A stretch of DNA of 56,852 nucleotides from an uncultured Lachnospiraceae bacterium (GCA_947574135.1 CANPIM010000017.1:1-56852); one strand, 5' to 3'. Shown: positions 1-8,544, counted from the first letter of the stretch. Notes: generated by a model not told the origin, from the letters alone. Translations and numbers: made by a program.

Positions 1-195
1 TTCCGCTACCATAGCCGCTTCCCTGACTCTGATATCCGCTTCCGCTACCATAGCCATTTCCCTGACCCTGATATCCGCTTCCGCTACCATAGCCATTTCC
101 CTGACCCTGATATCCACTTCCGCTACCATAGCCATTTCCCTGACCGGGATATCCGCTTCCGCTACCATAGCCGCTTCCCTGATCCTGATATCCGC
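1..195 (-). repeat. Five tandem 39-bp in-frame coding repeats
   Basis: Five consecutive 39-bp units start at positions 1, 40, 79, 118 and 157 and differ by only a few bases. Degenerate copies continue to about 300. Each encodes a 13-residue unit of the form GSGYQGQGNGYGS. The array runs off the window, so the copy number is unknown. The near identity at DNA level suggests recent expansion by slippage or unequal recombination. Confidence 0.9.
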
Positions 196-1087
196 TTCCG
201 GTGCCGTAACCGCTCTGGCCCTGATAACCATTTCCGAAACCGCCTGGCCCCGGATATCCGCTTCCGGCGCCATAGACACCTCCCTGGTAGGTACCGCCCG
301 AGCCGTAGCCGCCAGGCTGTGCCATCCTGATATTTTGTGCCTTGGCATGCTTAATGGCCAGATACAGATAGATCAGAGAGATCCCAAAGTTTATCACCCA
401 GAAGAAGGGAATATGAATGGACAGAAGCTTTACAATGGCCTTGATTCCCAAAGACAGGGTCCGGCTGTAGATTCCCAAAAGATAGACCTGCCCAAAGGTC
501 AAATTGGCCTTTAATATGCTGCTGAATAAAAGACCTATGAGAGCCACAAACAGCAGGGCAAAGAAAAACAGTCCCACCTGAACGGCATAGCTTAGAACTC
601 CAAAAAGCGCCGAGCACACATAGATCATGGGGATCCAGCGCTTCAAATCCGCCCGGCTCACTTCCAAATCTCCAAAATCCGTGTACCAGTAGGACTGTAT
701 CTGCCCATTGCTCTTTAAAAATATTTTTTCCGCATCCATAATAATCACAGACTGGTATCTTTCCGAGAAGCTGTAGGCCTCTGACATGTCAAAATACGCA
801 TTCGTGTCAATATCCAGATAGCTGGCGCCCGCATCAATGTAGCAGGTCTCCTCCACCCACAGAACGCCATCGTACAGCTCAAAGTTGGGCACATGCTTTT
901 CCAGCGCGCCTCCAAGACCTCCCTGCGGAATCCAGAAAATCAAGGCCGGCACCACATAAGCCAGAATAAAATAAAAGAACAGCAGCAAAACTCCGTAGCC
1001 AAACACCTTTCCTTTGCGGTTTGCTAAAAAACGCGGATACGCGGACACCTTTGCCACAGAGCAGCCCATTTCTTTAAAAACGTTCAT
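1..1087 (-). CDS. DUF1189-like membrane protein with Gly/Tyr/Gln repeat tail (partial)
   Basis: The frame opens at the ATG at 1087 and runs off the left edge, so the C-terminus is missing; about 362 codons are visible. The protein starts MNVFKEMG, has a hydrophobic segment near residues 30-55, an extracytoplasmic stretch of about 100 residues, then three or four membrane spans between about residues 155 and 245. This is the layout of the DUF1189 family of Firmicutes membrane proteins, whose function is unknown to me. After the last span the chain becomes a low-complexity tail of Gly, Tyr, Gln, Ser and Asn arranged in 13-residue repeats. It lies 25 bp downstream of iscU on the same strand and is probably the last gene of the isc operon. 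The membrane part is a fairly safe family match; any role in Fe-S metabolism is only an inference from position. Confidence 0.7.
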   Translation of the reverse strand, partial: MNVFKEMGCSVAKVSAYPRFLANRKGKVFGYGVLLLFFYFILAYVVPALIFWIPQGGLGGALEKHVPNFELYDGVLWVEETCYIDAGASYLDIDTNAYFDMSEAYSFSERYQSVIIMDAEKIFLKSNGQIQSYWYTDFGDLEVSRADLKRWIPMIYVCSALFGVLSYAVQVGLFFFALLFVALIGLLFSSILKANLTFGQVYLLGIYSRTLSLGIKAIVKLLSIHIPFFWVINFGISLIYLYLAIKHAKAQNIRMAQPGGYGSGGTYQGGVYGAGSGYPGPGGFGNGYQGQSGYGTGSGYQDQGSGYGSGSGYPGQGNGYGSGSGYQGQGNGYGSGSGYQGQGNGYGSGSGYQSQGSGYGSG

Positions 1088-1112
1088 GTCTTTTCCCCCT
1101 CGTCAACAGAAT

Positions 1113-1556
1113 TTAGTAGCTCTCGCTCTCCTCTTCCTCGCCCTCGTGAATGTCGCTCTTTGGCTTCTCCAATCCTTCGATCTCAATACCATGCTTCTGG
1201 GCATAATCCCACAGCGCCGCATGAATAGCCTCCTCAGCCAGCAGTGAGCAGTGCACCTTCACCGGAGGTAATCCGTCCAGAGCCTCCATCACAGCCTTAT
1301 TGGTGATCTTAAGGGCCTCGTAAATACTCTTTCCCTTCACCAGCTCCGTGGCCATGCTGCTGGTAGCCACAGCTGCCCCACAGCCAAAGGTCTTAAACTT
1401 TACATCCCGGATAATTTTATTATCGTCAATATCCAGATAAATCCGCATAATATCCCCGCACTTGGCGTTGCCAACCGTACCAACACCGCTGGCATTATCA
1501 ATCTCTCCCACATTTCTGGGATTTTGGAAATGATCCATTACTTTTTCACTGTACAT
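1113..1556 (-). CDS. iscU: Fe-S cluster assembly scaffold IscU/NifU N-terminal type
   Basis: A protein of 147 residues from MYSEKVMDHF. It matches the NifU_N/IscU scaffold family, which builds [2Fe-2S] and [4Fe-4S] clusters from sulfur delivered by a cysteine desulfurase and passes them to apo-proteins in the cytoplasm. All three ligand cysteines are present, in GNAKCGD, TFGCGAA and VHCSLL. The start is the ATG at 1556, 8 bp after GGAG; an in-frame GTG at 1565 lies too close to that site. It follows iscS by 61 bp on the same strand. The C-terminus is unusually acidic (EGEEEESESY). This is the NifU/IscU-like form typical of anaerobic Firmicutes, not the SufU form. Confidence 0.93.
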   Translation of the reverse strand: MYSEKVMDHFQNPRNVGEIDNASGVGTVGNAKCGDIMRIYLDIDDNKIIRDVKFKTFGCGAAVATSSMATELVKGKSIYEALKITNKAVMEALDGLPPVKVHCSLLAEEAIHAALWDYAQKHGIEIEGLEKPKSDIHEGEEEESESY

Positions 1557-1617
1557 CGCGCACACTCCTCTTTTTTGGTATTTGAAGCCCCTGACGGGCT
1601 CCCTGTTTTTCCAGCTC

Positions 1618-2802
1618 TTACTGCTTCTCTCTCTTCATAAAATCCTCATACAAGGGGGACATATCCCGAAGCTTCTGCACAATCCCCTTAATGGTATCTA
1701 TGACGAAATCCAGATCCTCCCGGGTAGTCTCCTCCCCCAGGGTCAGCCGCAGAGAGCCATGGGCAATCTCATGGGGCAGGCCGATGGCCAAAAGCACATG
1801 GGAGGGATCCAGAGAGCCGGAGGTACAGGCTGACCCGGAGGAGGCGCAGATGCCCTCCATGTCCAGCATAATCAGCAGGGATTCTCCCTCCACAAACTGG
1901 AAGCTGAAATTCACATTGTTGGGAAGCCGGTTTTTACGGTGACCGTTGAGCCGCACAAAGGGAACCTCCGTGAGCACCCGCTCAATCAGATAATCCCGAA
2001 GCTCCCGCTCCTTCCTGGTTCGCTCCTCCATGGTCCGTAAGGCCCGCTCCACCGCCTTGCCGTAGCCCACGATTCCCGGCACATTTTCGGTTCCGGCCCT
2101 GCGCTTGCGCTCCTGGGCACCACCGTGAATAAAGGAACGAAGCTTTAATCCGGAACGGATGTAGAGAAATCCAATTCCCTTGGGCCCGTTTAGCTTGTGT
2201 CCACTGGAGCTCAGCATATCAATATGGTACTCATCCACGGAAATAGGCACCTGACCAAAGGCCTGTACGGCATCCGTATGAAATAGAATTCCGTGCTTCT
2301 TTGCAATTTCCCCGATTTCTTTAATGGGCTGTATGGTCCCAATCTCATTGTTGGCAAACATGACGGAGATTAAAATGGTGGTGGGGCGGATGGCCTTTTT
2401 CAAATCCTCCAGCTTTACCGAACCATACTCATCCACATTCAGATAAGTAATCTCAAAGCCTCTCTTTTCCAAATATTCGCAGGTATGCAAAATGGCATGA
2501 TGCTCGATCTTGGTGGTGATAATATGATTCCCCTTGGACTGATAGGCTTCTGCCGCTGCCTTTAAGGCCCAGTTGTCCGCCTCACTGCCCCCGGCAGTAA
2601 AATAAATCTCATTGCTCTTGGCCCCAAGGGCCCCGGCGATAATTTCCCGGCTCTCGGTAATGGCCTTTTTGCTCTCCCCGGCCAGACCATATACACTGGA
2701 GGGATTTCCATAATTTTCGGAAAAATAGGGAAGCATGGCCTCCACCACCTCCGGCGCCGTCCTTGTGGTCGCCGCATTGTCCAGATAAATTATTTTTTTC
2801 AT
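1618..2802 (-). CDS. iscS: Cysteine desulfurase, NifS/IscS class
   Basis: A 394-residue PLP enzyme that takes sulfur from L-cysteine, gives alanine, and forms the persulfide used for Fe-S cluster assembly. The class V aminotransferase fold is clear: N-terminal IYLDNAATTR, the PLP lysine in SSGHKLNGPKG (about residue 203), and the persulfide cysteine in the flexible loop SSGSACTSGS (about residue 325). The long loop around this Cys is typical of the NifS/IscS group rather than SufS. GGAGG lies just upstream of the ATG at 2802. It sits between iscR (166 bp upstream) and iscU and should be transcribed with them. The 166-bp gap before it holds no gene that I can support. Confidence 0.96.
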   Translation of the reverse strand: MKKIIYLDNAATTRTAPEVVEAMLPYFSENYGNPSSVYGLAGESKKAITESREIIAGALGAKSNEIYFTAGGSEADNWALKAAAEAYQSKGNHIITTKIEHHAILHTCEYLEKRGFEITYLNVDEYGSVKLEDLKKAIRPTTILISVMFANNEIGTIQPIKEIGEIAKKHGILFHTDAVQAFGQVPISVDEYHIDMLSSSGHKLNGPKGIGFLYIRSGLKLRSFIHGGAQERKRRAGTENVPGIVGYGKAVERALRTMEERTRKERELRDYLIERVLTEVPFVRLNGHRKNRLPNNVNFSFQFVEGESLLIMLDMEGICASSGSACTSGSLDPSHVLLAIGLPHEIAHGSLRLTLGEETTREDLDFVIDTIKGIVQKLRDMSPLYEDFMKREKQ

Positions 2803-2968
2803 ACTCCTTCCTCCTATTTAAAGTTCCGTATCTGTACTGTCAACGCCCCATGTGTAAAAGAATTTCCGTCCGCTTTTGCATCCTGAAATCCTTCCCGGGC
2901 ATTGTCCGTTCAGATGCTGTTTTTAGCCACTACGCAACAGCCCTGAGGGGTAAAGTCCCTTTGGCGTC

Positions 2969-3424
2969 TTAGTTGGAGCAGCAGACGCCTGCGGCGGGTG
3001 CCGCCTCCTGAACCTCTCTGCTCTCCTCAATCAGCTGACTTAATTTTATCTCATCCACAGTCTGGTTAATGCTGTCGTTGATGCGTTTCCAGACGTACTT
3101 GGTCACGCAGCCGTCTGCTCCGCTGCAGCCCTCCTCTTTTAACCCCGGACACTGAACCGGGTCCAGAGAGCCCTCCAGAGCCCGCAGAATGTCCCCCACG
3201 GAAATCTCCCCTGCCGGTCTGGCCAATATATAGCCTCCCCCGGCTCCCCGCACACTGGACACCAGGCCTGCCTTTCTAAGCTTGGCAATCAGCTGCTCCA
3301 AATAGCTCTCGGATATATTCTGTCTGGCAGCAATACAGGCAATGGATACGGCTTCCTGCTCACTGTGCAGAGCCAGATCTATCAATGCCCGGAGGCCATA
3401 GCGGCCCTTCGTGGATAGCTTCAT
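2969..3424 (-). CDS. iscR: Rrf2-family Fe-S cluster regulator IscR
   Basis: A 151-residue Rrf2 regulator starting MKLSTKGRYGLRAL, the standard family start. GAGGTG lies 7 bp before the ATG at 3424; the frame stays open upstream but that stretch contains the promoter and is not coding. A winged helix fills residues 1-75. Three cysteines at 92, 100 and 106 match the [2Fe-2S] ligand cluster of IscR (C92, C98, C104 in E. coli), with slightly longer spacing. The protein probably senses cluster status and represses its own operon, because a dyad lies just downstream of its promoter at 3445-3461. The C-terminus has an extra CC pair (VCCSN) that I cannot explain. Confidence 0.92.
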   Translation of the reverse strand: MKLSTKGRYGLRALIDLALHSEQEAVSIACIAARQNISESYLEQLIAKLRKAGLVSSVRGAGGGYILARPAGEISVGDILRALEGSLDPVQCPGLKEEGCSGADGCVTKYVWKRINDSINQTVDEIKLSQLIEESREVQEAAPAAGVCCSN

Positions 3425-3440
3425 ACAAATCACCTCATAT

Positions 3441-3501
3441 AATTCCGAGTATTTTACTCGGATATCGTAATGATAATAGCACTCTATTTCTGTTCTGTCA
3501 A
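3441..3501 (-). promoter_or_regulatory. isc operon promoter with IscR-type operator
   Basis: On the minus strand TTGACA (3496-3501) and TATTAT (3473-3478) are exactly 17 bp apart, a near-perfect sigma-A promoter. Directly downstream is a dyad with 8-bp arms TCCGAGTA/TACTCGGA around TTT (3444-3462), ending about 20 bp before the iscR start codon. This position fits autorepression by IscR. A strikingly similar module occurs at 34167-34228. Confidence 0.82.
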
Positions 3502-3546
3502 GCATCTTTCCGGAATATATTCATAAAAAAAGAGCAAAGTAATTCT

Positions 3547-4887
3547 ATGAAAAAAACGCATCCCCTTCTTACCGGAGCACTCATATTAACCCTCACAGGA
3601 ATCGCCACAAAAATAATCGGATTCTTCTATAAAATATTCTTAAGCCGCACCATTGGTGCGGAGGGGCTGGGCCTTTACCAGATGATATTTCCCGTTTTCG
3701 GGATCTGCTATTCCCTCACCATCGCCGGCATTGAGACCTCCATCTCCCGCTTTGTGGCCGGGGAGGCAGCCAGGGGAAATGGCCGGGGCTCCCGCAGAAT
3801 GCTTTCCGCGGGACTTTTTTTATCCTTTAGCCTCTCCCTGCTGGCAGCCCTTCTCCTCTATCACAGCGCGGATTTTTTGGCTGTCCGCTATTTAAAAGAG
3901 CCCAGGTGTCGTATTTTGTTGCAATTTCTGGCCTTTTCCCTGCCCTTTTCCGCCTGTCACTCCTGTGTCAGCGGCTATTACTATGGCCTGAAAAAAACAG
4001 GGGTGCCCGCCCTCTCCCAGCTTTTGGAGCAATGCGCCCGGGTGGGCAGCGTGTATCTTTTGGCCTCTGTCTGTATGGAAAAAAATATTGCCCCCTCCCC
4101 GGTTCTAGCTGTGCTGGGACTTGCCGTGGGCGAATTTGTCTCCATGCTTTTTTGCGTCACCGCCCTCACCCTCTCCCCGGCTCCCAAAGCCGCACCAAAC
4201 CTTCCCACCCTGTCTCTTGGCAGCTGTCTGGGACAGATTGTGCACATGTCCCTTCCTCTCACGGGAAACCGGGTGGTCATGAATGTGCTGGCAAGCTTGG
4301 AGGCCATTTTGATTCCCCTGACTCTTCAGGCCTACGGCCTGGACACGGCAGCGGCCTACAGCGTTTACGGCACCCTCACGGGCATGTCTCTGTCCTTTAT
4401 TCTCTTTCCCAGCGTGATCACCAGCTCCATCTCCGTGCTGCTCCTGCCCTCCGTTTCCGAGCTCCAGGCTGCCGGACATTACGCCCGCATTGGGGACACC
4501 ATTCGAAAGGCCATCTATTTCTGCCTTCCCTTTGGCTGCTTTTGCACCCTGTTTTTTCTAATCACCGGGAAATACCTGGGCACTTTCTTTTTCCATAGTG
4601 AGTTGGCGGGAGATTTTATCCTGACTCTCTCCTGGATCTGTCCCTTTCTGTATTTGAATGCCACCCTGAACAGCATTCTCCACGGCCTGGGACGCACCAG
4701 CATCACCTTCCGAAACAATGTTATCGGCATTACCATCCGCATTCTTTTTACCCTGCTTTGCGTCCCTGCCTACGGCATTCAGGGATATCTCTGGGGGCTT
4801 TTGGCCAACCAGCTTGTCATCACCCTTCTGTGCCTGGGCGGGCTTTTGGAGTTTCTTCAGGAAGGGCACATAAAATCTCGGGTCTAA
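3547..4887 (+). CDS. SpoVB/MOP-family polysaccharide flippase-like membrane protein
   Basis: A protein of 446 residues with about 12-14 hydrophobic segments over its full length, starting MKKTHPLLTGALILTLTG. The opening, with ATKIIGFFYKIFLSRTIGAEGLGLYQMIFP, is characteristic of the stage V sporulation protein B / MATE-like polysaccharide exporter family (MOP superfamily), which flips lipid-linked sugars across the membrane; SpoVB is needed for spore cortex synthesis. I chose the ATG at 3547 because the family starts there; the open frame upstream overlaps the iscR promoter and the start of iscR. The ribosome site is weak (AGAGCAAAG). It is transcribed divergently from iscR and ends at a bidirectional terminator shared with the DAHP synthase gene. 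Whether it is the true SpoVB or a paralogue cannot be decided here. Confidence 0.82.
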   Translation: MKKTHPLLTGALILTLTGIATKIIGFFYKIFLSRTIGAEGLGLYQMIFPVFGICYSLTIAGIETSISRFVAGEAARGNGRGSRRMLSAGLFLSFSLSLLAALLLYHSADFLAVRYLKEPRCRILLQFLAFSLPFSACHSCVSGYYYGLKKTGVPALSQLLEQCARVGSVYLLASVCMEKNIAPSPVLAVLGLAVGEFVSMLFCVTALTLSPAPKAAPNLPTLSLGSCLGQIVHMSLPLTGNRVVMNVLASLEAILIPLTLQAYGLDTAAAYSVYGTLTGMSLSFILFPSVITSSISVLLLPSVSELQAAGHYARIGDTIRKAIYFCLPFGCFCTLFFLITGKYLGTFFFHSELAGDFILTLSWICPFLYLNATLNSILHGLGRTSITFRNNVIGITIRILFTLLCVPAYGIQGYLWGLLANQLVITLLCLGGLLEFLQEGHIKSRV

Positions 4888-4893
4888 AAAATA

Positions 4894-4936
4894 AGGGTGC
4901 TGCAAAATAAGCGTTTTTCTTACTTTGCAGCACCCT
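4894..4936. terminator. Bidirectional rho-independent terminator
   Basis: A perfect 13-bp stem, AGGGTGCTGCAAA (4894-4906) with TTTGCAGCACCCT (4924-4936), is followed by a T-rich run on the plus strand. On the other strand the matching side is flanked by a run of six T. It lies between two convergent genes and can end both. Confidence 0.9.
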
Positions 4937-4965
4937 CTTTTTCTCGGGTTTCCATTTATATGTTC

Positions 4966-5994
4966 TCAACACCGCTCCGCAATCTCATAGATGAGACGCT
5001 CCGATTCCTCCCAGCCCAGGCAGGGATCCGTGATGGATTTCCCATATACATGGTCATGAACACTCTGACAGCCCGGCTCAATGTAGCTCTCGATCATCAC
5101 GCCCTTTACCAGTCTGTGGATCTCCGGCGCCAGAGAACGGCTGTGGAGCACCTCTTTTACAATACGAATCTGTTGCTCATACTGCTTATTGGAATTGGAA
5201 TGATTGGCATCCACAATGGCCGCCGGATTTTTCAAATCCCGCTCCCCATAGAGCTCCAGCACCCGCATCAAATCCTCGTAATGATAGTTGGGCAGGTTCA
5301 CGCCTCGCTTATTCACCGCTCCCCGCAGAACCACATGGGCCAGATCGTTGCCTCCTGTGGCCACATCCCAGCCCCGGTAAATAAAGGAATGTCCATGCTG
5401 GGCCGCAGTCACGGAATTCATCATCACCGTAAAATCCCCGCTGGTGGGGTTCTTCATTCCCGTGGGCACATCAATGCCGCTGGCCACCAGCCGATGCTGC
5501 TGGTTCTCCACGGAACGGGCTCCCACGGCAATATAGGACAAAAAGTCCATGACATACCTGAGATTTTCCGGGTACAGCATCTCGTCGGCCGCCGTAAGTC
5601 CTGTCTCCTCAATGGCCCGGATATGCATATGACGCAGGGCAATGATCCCGGCCAGAGGATCCGGCTTTTTCTCCGGATCTGGTTGATGCATAATCCCCTT
5701 ATAGCCCTCCCCGGTAGTCCGGGGTTTATTGGTATAAATCCGGGGAATGATAATAATCTTTTCCTGAACCTTTTCCTGTACAGGAACCAGTCGGTTTACA
5801 TAATCACAAACCGCGTCCTCGTTATCCGCCGAGCAGGGACCGATAATCACCAAAAACTTATCGCTCTCCCCGGTAAACACCCGGCGAATCTGCTTGTCCC
5901 TCTCTTCCTTAATCCTGGCCACAGCCTCCGGAACCGGATACATTCTTCTGGTCTCCGCCGGCGTGGGAAGCTTTTGTATAAAGTCAAATGCCAT
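4966..5994 (-). CDS. aroF: 3-deoxy-7-phosphoheptulonate synthase (DAHP synthase, class I)
   Basis: A 342-residue cytoplasmic enzyme that condenses phosphoenolpyruvate and erythrose 4-phosphate, the first step of the shikimate pathway. The type I (AroF/AroG/AroH) family is clear from VIIGPCSADNEDAV, IPRIYTNKPRTTGEGYKG, VGARSVENQQHR, MKNPTSGDF, the HGHSFIYRG stretch, IVDANHSNS and GVMIESYIEPG. The length and short N-terminal arm (residues 1-40) fit the feedback-regulated group. Which aromatic amino acid inhibits it cannot be read from the sequence, so aroF is only a generic symbol. It starts 16 bp after the stop of xerD on the same strand and is probably cotranscribed with it. Confidence 0.94.
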   Translation of the reverse strand: MAFDFIQKLPTPAETRRMYPVPEAVARIKEERDKQIRRVFTGESDKFLVIIGPCSADNEDAVCDYVNRLVPVQEKVQEKIIIIPRIYTNKPRTTGEGYKGIMHQPDPEKKPDPLAGIIALRHMHIRAIEETGLTAADEMLYPENLRYVMDFLSYIAVGARSVENQQHRLVASGIDVPTGMKNPTSGDFTVMMNSVTAAQHGHSFIYRGWDVATGGNDLAHVVLRGAVNKRGVNLPNYHYEDLMRVLELYGERDLKNPAAIVDANHSNSNKQYEQQIRIVKEVLHSRSLAPEIHRLVKGVMIESYIEPGCQSVHDHVYGKSITDPCLGWEESERLIYEIAERC

Positions 5995-6010
5995 TGTTGT
6001 CTCTCTCTTT

Positions 6011-6880
6011 CTATCCCCGGGGATGAGCCTTTGCGTAGATCTCCCGGGTTCTTCCTGCGTACATCATGGTGGTGGAAATATCCGAATGTCCCAGCATTCC
6101 CTGGACTATATGCAGATCCGCCCCATTATCCACCAGATGGGCTGCAAAGGAATGGCGCAGGGTATGGGGGGTAATCTCCGTCTGAATTCCTGCCTGCTTG
6201 GCATACTGCTTGACCAGCTTCCAAAAGCCCTGTCGGCTCATGCTCTTTCCCGAGCAGTTGGGGAACAGTACATCGCTCTCCTCCCCCAAAAGGGCCTGCC
6301 TGGGACCATCCAGATAGAGCAAAAGCGCCTTCTTGGCCTCTCTCCCAAAGGGTATGATGCGCTCCTTGGCCCGATCCTTACAGATAATATATTCCAGATT
6401 CAGGTTTACATGATTAAGCCGCAGGCTGATAAGCTCGGTGACCCGAATTCCCGTGGCATAGAGAAGCTCCAGCATGGCCCGATCCCGTATGCCCTTGGGC
6501 GTCCGATCATCCGGCTGTCTTAGAAGCGCAGCCATCTCCTCAATGGTCAAAATATCCAGAAGCTTTTTCTCCACCTTGGGTGGCTTCAGGCCCTGGGCCG
6601 GATTCACCCGCACCTTTCCCATTTTAAACAAATAGGAATAAAAGGCCTTCATAGAGGCAATATTTCTGGACACAGTAGCCGCAGATAATCCCTGCTTCTC
6701 CAGCACCAGAATATACGAATTTAAATTGGTTTCCGTGGCTGTCTCTGCACGAAAAATATTCTGCTGCTCCAAAAAAACCATCAGCTTGCGCAGATCTCTC
6801 TGGTAAGAAACCTCCGTGTTCTCTGACGTTTTTTTCTCATCATGCAAGTACAAAATAAACCTGCGAATCTCTTGTTCCAT
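6011..6880 (-). CDS. xerD: Tyrosine recombinase XerD
   Basis: A 289-residue tyrosine recombinase. The SAM-like DNA-binding domain covers about residues 1-90 and the catalytic domain about 105-280. The catalytic residues are visible: R146 (TGIRVTEL), a beta-hairpin lysine near 168-172, H239 and R242 (HTLRHSFA), H265 (LGHSDIST) and nucleophile Y274 (MMYAGRT). The length and the C-terminal tail after the tyrosine fit chromosomal XerD, which resolves chromosome dimers at dif, rather than a mobile-element integrase. Its own promoter is at 6930-6958. No mobile genes surround it. XerC versus XerD cannot be fully separated by eye, although the short HSDISTTMMYA motif favours XerD. Confidence 0.88.
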   Translation of the reverse strand: MEQEIRRFILYLHDEKKTSENTEVSYQRDLRKLMVFLEQQNIFRAETATETNLNSYILVLEKQGLSAATVSRNIASMKAFYSYLFKMGKVRVNPAQGLKPPKVEKKLLDILTIEEMAALLRQPDDRTPKGIRDRAMLELLYATGIRVTELISLRLNHVNLNLEYIICKDRAKERIIPFGREAKKALLLYLDGPRQALLGEESDVLFPNCSGKSMSRQGFWKLVKQYAKQAGIQTEITPHTLRHSFAAHLVDNGADLHIVQGMLGHSDISTTMMYAGRTREIYAKAHPRG

Positions 6881-6929
6881 ACGTATTTTCCCTCTACCAC
6901 TTTTCTCCCCATAGTGCTATGCATTACCT

Positions 6930-6958
6930 ATTATAGTAAGATTTTTTCAGAAAATCAA
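6930..6958 (-). promoter_or_regulatory. Promoter of xerD-aroF
   Basis: On the minus strand TTGATT (6953-6958) and TATAAT (6930-6935) are separated by 17 bp, about 50 bp before the xerD start codon. The 230-bp gap to spoIIM otherwise holds only AT-rich sequence. Confidence 0.7.
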
Positions 6959-7109
6959 TGGTCTTTTTTCCCGGAAAACCTAAGGGAATCCGTGAAAATT
7001 CCCGGATGTACAATATCTTGGTTTTCTTTGTTTTTCCTCCACCAGATCTAGTAAAAACTGTCCGTAATTTCTTTATCAGATTTTAAAGCAAAGCCCCTCC
7101 TGACATCTC

Positions 7110-7676
7110 CTACACTCGACTTAACAATGCCTTTAACAGCATGGGGTTTACATAACTCTCCAAAACACCTCCCACTATCACCAGAAGCGCCATCAATCCA
7201 AAGGCAGCCACATAGGTTCCGTTCCATCTCTTTTGCTGGGACATCTCATAGATGTGGAGCAGGCCATAGAGAAAGGCCGGGAAATAGATGAGATATTGGG
7301 GAAACATGCTGATAAGACAGAGCAGCATTCCCGCCATGCCAAGCTTCACCACCGCCATGGTTAAAATCAGGCCCATAGAAAAGCCTGCCCACAGACTGAA
7401 CATCAGTACGGTCATGGTTCCAATCACCGTTAAGCCCATTAACCACAGAAAGGTAATCAGGGTAAGACGGGATTTTAAGATATACACCAGCAGATCCAGG
7501 GATGAATATTCCATATACTGATATTTTGCAAAGAAATAGCTGCTCATCAGCATATTGTGATTATCTGCCCGTCCCAGAAGAATGATGTAAAAAACTCCCA
7601 GCACAAAGCCTGTCATAAAAAATACCGTAAGCTTTTTTTTCTTTGCTTCCCGTCCCTTGCTCCCCAATAAGTCCAT
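7110..7676 (-). CDS. spoIIM: Stage II sporulation protein M (SpoIIM, DUF95)
   Basis: A membrane protein of 188 residues, starting MDLLGSKGREAKKKKL. A basic N-terminus is followed by about five hydrophobic segments. The C-terminal GGVLESYVNPMLL matches the conserved end of SpoIIM/DUF95. In Bacillus SpoIIM acts with SpoIID and SpoIIP in septal peptidoglycan hydrolysis during forespore engulfment. I chose the ATG at 7676, 6 bp after GGGAGG, over the upstream in-frame ATG at 7691, which overlaps the Shine-Dalgarno region and a palindrome. It supports a spore-forming host. The next upstream gene on this strand is proC, 58 bp away. Confidence 0.85.
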   Translation of the reverse strand: MDLLGSKGREAKKKKLTVFFMTGFVLGVFYIILLGRADNHNMLMSSYFFAKYQYMEYSSLDLLVYILKSRLTLITFLWLMGLTVIGTMTVLMFSLWAGFSMGLILTMAVVKLGMAGMLLCLISMFPQYLIYFPAFLYGLLHIYEMSQQKRWNGTYVAAFGLMALLVIVGGVLESYVNPMLLKALLSRV

Positions 7677-7688
7677 AAAAAATCCTCC

Positions 7689-7707
7689 CATATACTTAAA
7701 GTATATG
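7689..7707 (-). promoter_or_regulatory. Perfect 9-bp-arm palindrome before spoIIM
   Basis: CATATACTT and AAGTATATG flank one base and lie immediately before the spoIIM ribosome site. It could be an operator or a small RNA hairpin that affects translation. I found no convincing sigma-E -35 element at the right distance. Confidence 0.45.
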
Positions 7708-7733
7708 AGAGGATAAAGAGAAACATGTCTATT

Positions 7734-8531
7734 TTACCCCAACCCCTCAGACTTTTCATAGCAGGCCCTGCAGGCCTCTATGACAGCGCCCCGAAAGCCT
7801 GCCTGCTCCAGGGCCGCCACGCCGGCTATGGTGGTCCCCCCGGGGGAACACACCTGATCCTTGAGAACTCCAGGATGCTGCCCTGTCTCCAGCACCATTC
7901 TAGCCGCCCCGGCCAGGGCCTGGGCCACGAAGGCATAGGCCTCCTTCCGGGGCATGCCGAACTGCACCACCCCGTCAGCCAAAGCTTCCATAAACATATA
8001 GGCAAATGCCGGAGAGCTGCCGCTGGCGCAGACCACTGCACTCATAAGCTTCTCATCCACCTTCTGGTAGCGGCCCACTGCACCGAAAAGCTTCTCCAGA
8101 ACCGCGATTTCCTCCTCCTGATAATCACTGTCGGTATAGGCCAGCCCTGTGATACCCTCCCCGATGAGAGCCGGCGTATTGGGCATCGCCCGGACAATCC
8201 GCCGATCCGATCCCAGTCGCTCCTGAAGCTTGGCAATGGTAATCCCCGGCGCCAGGGAAATGACCACATGCTCCGGAGTGATGACATAGTGGATTTGCTT
8301 TAACACCTCATCGTAGAACTGGGGCTTCACCGCCAGAATCAAATATTTACAGGCATTGGCACATTCCGCATTGCTGGGGGCAAAGGGCACTCCCGTCTCC
8401 GAAGTAATCCGCTGCTTTGTCCCGTCTGTCCGCGCCGTATACACAAGCTCCGTTGGGGTAAAAGCCTTGAGGGCTCCCTTTAGAAGGGCAGTGCCCATAT
8501 TTCCCATTCCAATAAAACCGATTGTTGCCAT
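7734..8531 (-). CDS. proC: Pyrroline-5-carboxylate reductase
   Basis: A 265-residue enzyme that reduces 1-pyrroline-5-carboxylate to proline with NAD(P)H, the last step of proline synthesis. The Rossmann motif is at the N-terminus (IGFIGMGNMGTALL), followed by LAVKPQF, MPNTPALIGEG and the C-terminal dimerisation domain with SGSSPAFAYMFMEALADG and SPGGTTIAGVAALE. The start ATG at 8531 follows GGGGAAG; the open frame upstream runs into the structured intergenic element and is not part of the gene. Gene length fits the family. It reads toward spoIIM. Confidence 0.95.
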   Translation of the reverse strand: MATIGFIGMGNMGTALLKGALKAFTPTELVYTARTDGTKQRITSETGVPFAPSNAECANACKYLILAVKPQFYDEVLKQIHYVITPEHVVISLAPGITIAKLQERLGSDRRIVRAMPNTPALIGEGITGLAYTDSDYQEEEIAVLEKLFGAVGRYQKVDEKLMSAVVCASGSSPAFAYMFMEALADGVVQFGMPRKEAYAFVAQALAGAARMVLETGQHPGVLKDQVCSPGGTTIAGVAALEQAGFRGAVIEACRACYEKSEGLG

Positions 8532-8544
8532 ATTCTTCCCCTTT

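Noticed and set aside
1-300. The regular 39-bp repeats could be taken as a CRISPR array.
   Set aside because: The units are contiguous, without unique spacers, and stay in frame within a coding sequence.
2803-2968. TTGACA with TAAATA at 17 bp before iscS as a separate promoter.
   Set aside because: The -10 would touch the ribosome site, so the transcript would start inside the leader needed for translation.
4897-6174. A 425-codon plus-strand open frame opposite the DAHP synthase and xerD genes.
   Set aside because: It is a shadow of two well-supported genes on the other strand, has no ribosome site, and its translation has no recognisable domain.
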